A stretch of DNA of 64,000 nt from CAZDCD01 sp964503885 (lineage in GTDB: Bacteria > Bacteroidota > Bacteroidia > Bacteroidales > UBA10428), in assembly GCA_964503885.1 (NCBI GenBank), contig CAZDCD010000017.1, positions 1 through 64,000 of the forward strand. The letters run 5' to 3'. Made by a program: the position numbers and the translations under genes. The notes beneath the pieces are model-generated. The model did not search any database. It saw nothing but the letters and a program-made list of their open reading frames with translations, and was not told where the DNA came from. Position 1 is the stretch's first letter; the number at the start of each line of letters is the position of its first letter. Shown piece by piece: positions 60,338 to 64,000 of the stretch.

Positions 60338-60640
60338 CTTGTGTCATTTCAAAATTAAAGGTACAAAAAAAACCTTTTCTGATTCTTAAAATTGTTCGGG
60401 ACCGTCGCCGGCAAATACGATTTGTCAGAATAATCGATGCAGCAATTGCCATCAGGATTGCTTTTATTTTATATTCATCTATAACCATATAAAATTCAGG
60501 ATGATAAAGACTTCAGGGGTTATTTTGTTCATATTGGCGGTCCTTAGCCATAAACATTTAAACTATCTCAGAAAAAAGCAGTTTTAATGCATTTTCATTT
60601 TTAGCTTTTTTATATTTGGAGAATTTACTATTTATGTGCA
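60338..60640. other. Intergenic region
   Basis: About 300 bp between a minus-strand small gene and the plus-strand SH3 lipoprotein gene. It is AT-rich at its right end and contains the TATATTTG box at 60611-60618. A minus-strand open frame (60488-60291) encodes no recognisable protein and overlaps the small helix-turn-helix gene. Confidence 0.45.
60611..60618 (+). promoter_or_regulatory. -7 box TATATTTG upstream of SH3 lipoprotein gene
   Basis: An exact TAnnTTTG match preceded by a T-rich stretch, 29 bp before the ATG at 60647. This would give a leader of about 20 nt. Confidence 0.45.
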
Positions 60641-60646
60641 GTGACC

Positions 60647-61363
60647 ATGTTCGATCTGATCCGTAAATTTGCGGTATTGTATATCCTGCTGTTTTTAGCT
60701 TCCTGCGGAAGCGATGTCCGGAATAGTCAGGAATCCGGTGATGAGACCGAATTGAAACGCATACCTTCTGTTTGCATGTGGGACAAAATATCCCTGAGAT
60801 CAGAACCCGTTAAGAAAACAGCAATAATCGGCCATCTGAATCTGGGTGAGCCTGTTGTTTTTAACGGTCATAAAACATGTGATTCGACCTTTCATAACCA
60901 GTTCTATCTAAATGTTGAATTATCCGACGGATCAATAGTCTGGGTGCCTGAAATGGCGATCATCACAAATGCTGAACCCGGTGCGATTCAGAAAGAAGCA
61001 TTGGTATATAAACGCCCTGACCAGCTTACCATAAGTGATGTGACACTTTCAGCCATGACCCTCGTTGCAGTTACCGGGAAGGAAGATGGTTTTGCACGCA
61101 TCATCACCGAAAAGAAATCGGTTACAGGGTGGGTACCCGAAAACTGCATCACCTATGTAAAAGAGGATATTGCTCTTGCATTGCTTGTTTACCGCGAACT
61201 GTCTGGAGCCTCCGGAGAAGTTTTTCTAAGCAGGATCCGGAGTGTACTGGCTTCCAATCCCTTTCCGAATTCACAATTCGTTGAACTCCTTCAGGAAATT
61301 GAAATGAAGGAACAGGAGAGACAACACCTTGATCATATCATGAACAACATGTTTACGGAATAA
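60647..61363 (+). CDS. SH3-domain lipoprotein
   Basis: From ATG 60647 the protein is 238 residues. It has a lipobox (LLFLASC, Cys at about 19) and two bacterial SH3-type segments: VCMWDKISLRSEPVKKTAIIGHLNLGEPV (about 42-72) and LVAVTGKEDGFARIITEKKSVTGWVPENCI (about 140-170). A helical C-terminal tail follows. Such proteins bind cell-wall or protein partners at the periplasmic face. It is upstream of the PBP1A gene by 40 bp on the same strand, so a role linked to peptidoglycan synthesis is possible. A GTG at 60641 is an alternative start. Confidence 0.8.
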   Translation: MFDLIRKFAVLYILLFLASCGSDVRNSQESGDETELKRIPSVCMWDKISLRSEPVKKTAIIGHLNLGEPVVFNGHKTCDSTFHNQFYLNVELSDGSIVWVPEMAIITNAEPGAIQKEALVYKRPDQLTISDVTLSAMTLVAVTGKEDGFARIITEKKSVTGWVPENCITYVKEDIALALLVYRELSGASGEVFLSRIRSVLASNPFPNSQFVELLQEIEMKEQERQHLDHIMNNMFTE

Positions 61364-61403
61364 CCTGACAAATGCGTTAACCTCCCGGAGAATATAACGG
61401 TAA

Positions 61404-63719
61404 ATGGCAACAAAGAAGAAAAGGAAGAAGACCAGGGTAGACAGGACCTATCTTATAAAACTTGCAGCAATTGCATTATCCTCACTTGCCGGGTTTTTTA
61501 TCCTGATATTTCTGCTCGTATACCTGGGGATATTCGGCAGGATCCCTTCGGTGGAAAAATTAAAGACTATCCAGAATTACCTGGCTTCCGAAGTGTTTTC
61601 AGCCGACCACGAGCTGCTGGGAAGGTATTATATCGAAAACAGAACGAACATCGCATATGACGACATTCCCGATTATTTTATCGATGCCCTGGTTGCCACC
61701 GAAGATGAACGGTTTTACAGCCATCACGGGATTGACCGGCGCAGTTTGCTGAGGGTAGTGTTCAAATCGCTGCTGCTTCAGAAAGAAAGTTCGGGCGGAG
61801 GCAGTACCATAAGCCAGCAGCTGGCGAAAAACCTTTTTCCCAGAAAAAGGCTTCTCATCATAACCATGCCTGTAAATAAATTCAGGGAGATGATTATCGC
61901 CACCAGGCTTGAAAAAGCATACAGCAAAAAAGACATTCTTGAATTATACCTCAACACCGTATCTTTCGGGGAGAATACATATGGCATAGAAACTGCTGCT
62001 TTCAGATTTTTCAGGAAGCATCCCCGGGATTTAAAAATTGAGGAAGCTGCACTCCTTGTGGGTATGCTAAAAGCCACGAATATCTATAACCCCCTGACCC
62101 AACCCGAAAATTCACTGAAACGCAGGAATGTGGTACTGGCTCAGATGGTTAAAAACAATTACCTGGATGCAGTGAAAGCCGACTCCCTGAAAAAAATACC
62201 TGTTAAGCTGAATTATACGCGTATTACGCATAACGAGGGCCCCGCACCCTATTTCAGAGAATATCTCAGGCTTGAACTCATGGAATGGTGCAGAAAGAAC
62301 CCCAGGCCCGATGGTTCGCAGTATAATATATATACCGACGGATTAAAGATATACACAACAATAAATTTTGATCTCCAGCGGTATGCAGAGGAAGCCATGA
62401 GGGCACATATGAAATACCTGCAGGATCTGTTCAATAGGGAATGGAAAAACAGAAAACCCTGGGGAGCTGATGACGGAGTTATCAATAACCTGATCGAACA
62501 TTCGGAACGGTATCTCCGGCTGAAAAAACAGGGATTAGACCACAATGAGATCATCAGGCTCATGAATAAGCCTGTAAACATGCAGGTATTTACCTGGGAG
62601 GGTAAAGTCGAAAAAATGCTTTCATCTGTGGATTCGATCCGGCATTATTTTCAGTTTCTGAATGCCGGTTTATTAGCCATGGAGCTGAAAACAGGTTATG
62701 TCAGAGCATGGGTCGGCGGTATCAATCATGAGTTTTTCCAGTACGATCATGTGACGGCCCGACGGCAGCCGGGTTCTGTCTTTAAACCTGTAATTTATGC
62801 GGCAGCCCTGGAAAACGGTCACGATCCGTGCGATTATATTCCAAACGATTCGGTAGTGTATGAAGCATATGATAACTGGACTCCGAGGAATGCCGACAGG
62901 TCTTATGGGGGTTTTTATTCCATGAAAGGGGGACTAACCCATTCGGTTAACACCATTAGCGTGCATCTGCTCATGGAAACCGGCTTTACTAAGGTAAAGG
63001 ATATGGCCGGACGGCTGGGAATATCTGCCGAATTGCCCGAAGTGCCTTCGGTTGCGCTGGGCACAGCCAGTGTTTCGTTGCTTGAAATGGTGAATGCATA
63101 CGGGGTTTTCGCCAATCATGGCAGGCGGGTTGAGCCTGTGTACATGCGAAGAATAGAAGACAGGTTCGGCAACGTAATTTATGAAGCCGATAAAAAAGGG
63201 AATCCTCAGCAGGTGATCAGTAAAAATGTTGCCGAAACAATGACTGAAATACTAAAGGGTGTTGTTGATCATGGCACGGCAGCTAGTCTCCGTTCGGTTT
63301 ATGGATTCGATAACGATATTGCAGGCAAAACAGGCACAACACAACAGAATACCGATGGCTGGTTTATCGGCTTCACACCCGACCTGGTAACCGGTGTATG
63401 GGTTGGAGGAGATAATCAGGTAATCCGTTTCAGATCAATGACTTACGGACAGGGATCGCACAGCGCGCTGCCCATATGGGCAAGATTTATGCAGAAGATA
63501 TATAACAATCCGCTTTACAGAAACTCCAGAAATGCCACTTTCACTATTTCAGATGAAGTGAAAAGTTCGCTCGATTGTCCGGATTACAAAGAAGATGAGA
63601 TTGAATCGCTGAAAGATCTGCTTGACATCAAGGGAGAGACGATCATCCAGTTTTTCAGGCGAATATTTAAGAAGAAGGATAAAAGAAATGCAGATACCCT
63701 GATTTTTGAAAACGAATGA
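61404..63719 (+). CDS. Penicillin-binding protein 1A (bifunctional transglycosylase/transpeptidase)
   Basis: The 771-residue class A PBP has one N-terminal helix (LAAIALSSLAGFFILIFLLVYLG, 20-42). The GT51 glycosyltransferase (about 60-240) has its catalytic Glu100 in ATEDERFYSHHGID, plus GGSTISQQLAKNLF and KKDILELYLNTVSFG. The transpeptidase (about 430-690) has Ser458 in PGSVFKPV (SxxK), SVNTIS (SxN) and AGKTGTTQ (KTG). It polymerises and cross-links peptidoglycan. The basic C-terminal tail (RRIFKKKDKRN) is common in Bacteroidetes members. It follows the SH3 lipoprotein gene and is 3 bp upstream of the cyclophilin-like gene. Confidence 0.96.
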   Translation: MATKKKRKKTRVDRTYLIKLAAIALSSLAGFFILIFLLVYLGIFGRIPSVEKLKTIQNYLASEVFSADHELLGRYYIENRTNIAYDDIPDYFIDALVATEDERFYSHHGIDRRSLLRVVFKSLLLQKESSGGGSTISQQLAKNLFPRKRLLIITMPVNKFREMIIATRLEKAYSKKDILELYLNTVSFGENTYGIETAAFRFFRKHPRDLKIEEAALLVGMLKATNIYNPLTQPENSLKRRNVVLAQMVKNNYLDAVKADSLKKIPVKLNYTRITHNEGPAPYFREYLRLELMEWCRKNPRPDGSQYNIYTDGLKIYTTINFDLQRYAEEAMRAHMKYLQDLFNREWKNRKPWGADDGVINNLIEHSERYLRLKKQGLDHNEIIRLMNKPVNMQVFTWEGKVEKMLSSVDSIRHYFQFLNAGLLAMELKTGYVRAWVGGINHEFFQYDHVTARRQPGSVFKPVIYAAALENGHDPCDYIPNDSVVYEAYDNWTPRNADRSYGGFYSMKGGLTHSVNTISVHLLMETGFTKVKDMAGRLGISAELPEVPSVALGTASVSLLEMVNAYGVFANHGRRVEPVYMRRIEDRFGNVIYEADKKGNPQQVISKNVAETMTEILKGVVDHGTAASLRSVYGFDNDIAGKTGTTQQNTDGWFIGFTPDLVTGVWVGGDNQVIRFRSMTYGQGSHSALPIWARFMQKIYNNPLYRNSRNATFTISDEVKSSLDCPDYKEDEIESLKDLLDIKGETIIQFFRRIFKKKDKRNADTLIFENE

Positions 63720-63722
63720 ATC

Positions 63723-64000
63723 ATGAGAACGATCATCCTCGAGATCGGTAAGGTCAGTATCAAGGCTGACCTTTATGACACGCCAACAGCCGGGGCGATA
63801 TATAATGCCCTGCCGGTGACAGGAGTAGTACAAACCTGGGGAGAAGAGATCTATTTTACAATTGGTCTGAAGATTTCACCCGAAACCGGCGCCAAGCGGG
63901 AAGTTGAACCCGGTGAGCTGGGATACTGGCCCGCAGGACCTGCATTCTGCATATTTTTCGGACCCACACCCGTGAGTTCCGGCAATAAGCCAATGGCCTA
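63723..64000 (+). CDS. Cyclophilin-like fold protein, partial (runs off the window)
   Basis: The frame opens at ATG 63723, 3 bp after the PBP1A stop, and stays open to the window edge (92 codons). The sequence LEIGKVSIKADLYDTPTAGAIYNALPVTG, WGEEIYFTIGLKISPETGAKREVEPGELGYWPAGPAFCIFFGPTP resembles the cyclophilin-like fold family (PF04126-type), short proteins of about 120 residues. Function is unknown; the real peptidyl-prolyl isomerase active site is not evident. Confidence 0.8.
   Translation, partial: MRTIILEIGKVSIKADLYDTPTAGAIYNALPVTGVVQTWGEEIYFTIGLKISPETGAKREVEPGELGYWPAGPAFCIFFGPTPVSSGNKPMA

Noticed and set aside
60291..60488. 65-codon minus-strand frame
   Set aside because: Overlaps the small helix-turn-helix gene in another frame and shows no family features.

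Overview
The window looks like a chromosomal segment of a Bacteroidota bacterium, most likely class Bacteroidia (Marinilabiliales/Bacteroidales-like). This rests on a SusC/SusD pair, a propeller-type hybrid two-component sensor, a type IX secretion (T9SS) C-terminal sorting domain, several TAnnTTTG -7 promoter boxes and weak use of Shine-Dalgarno sites. A 2-oxoglutarate dehydrogenase and a proton-translocating transhydrogenase suggest respiratory metabolism. A run of exactly 100 N (27758-27857) marks a scaffold join, so this is probably a draft genome or MAG.

Layout. 1-2470: small accessory genes on the minus strand, two of them broken (DUF169-like, Imm5-like) around an intact AlkD-type DNA glycosylase. 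2470-6357: a large hybrid sensor kinase without a DNA-binding output domain. 6358-6896: a 135-bp IS-derived miniature element. 6897-12457: a four-gene minus-strand operon (IlvD/Edd dehydratase, GntP permease, FAH-fold dehydratase, 2-oxoglutarate-semialdehyde dehydrogenase) matching a Weimberg-type pentonate pathway that ends in 2-oxoglutarate. 12763-16311: MuiA-like and LTA-synthase-like genes. 16308-20728: E2 and E1 of 2-oxoglutarate dehydrogenase. 21149-24047: pntAA-pntAB-pntB. 24472-27914: a signalling locus with a TPR histidine kinase, a 48-codon double-glycine leader peptide gene, a LytTR response regulator and a MacB/LolD-type ATPase. 28146-32692: susD and susC. 33091-36132: receiver-only protein, YihY family protein and T9SS-targeted SMP-30 lactonase. 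36245-44472: histidine operon hisGDCB-purU-HAF-hisE, headed by a histidine-rich leader peptide and an intrinsic attenuator. 44475-55845: response-regulator adenylate cyclase, Fe-ADH plus LsrG-like pair, secreted LRR protein, 3-hydroxyisobutyrate-dehydrogenase-like enzyme, RRM protein, NfeD/stomatin pair, GNAT-like protein, GT87 and ComB-like phosphatase. 56050-64000: secreted EDWML-repeat protein, hairpin-rich intergenic region, GH50-agarase-like lipoprotein, DnaJ-like membrane protein, a frameshifted small helix-turn-helix gene, SH3 lipoprotein, PBP1A and the start of a cyclophilin-like gene.

Main points. The most interesting signal is the unannotated small gene at 26049-26195. Its product matches the double-glycine leader consensus LSxxE(L/M)xxIxGG at every fixed position. 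It sits between a LytS-type kinase and a LytTR regulator, an arrangement like Gram-positive comC-comD-comE, and a direct repeat with LytTR-site geometry lies upstream of the operon. The his operon carries a recognisable attenuator and encodes HisE but not HisI. The pentonate operon, the lactonase and the neighbouring 2-oxoglutarate dehydrogenase suggest a route from oxidised pentoses into the TCA cycle. All functions are inferred from motifs and context; no searches could be run.
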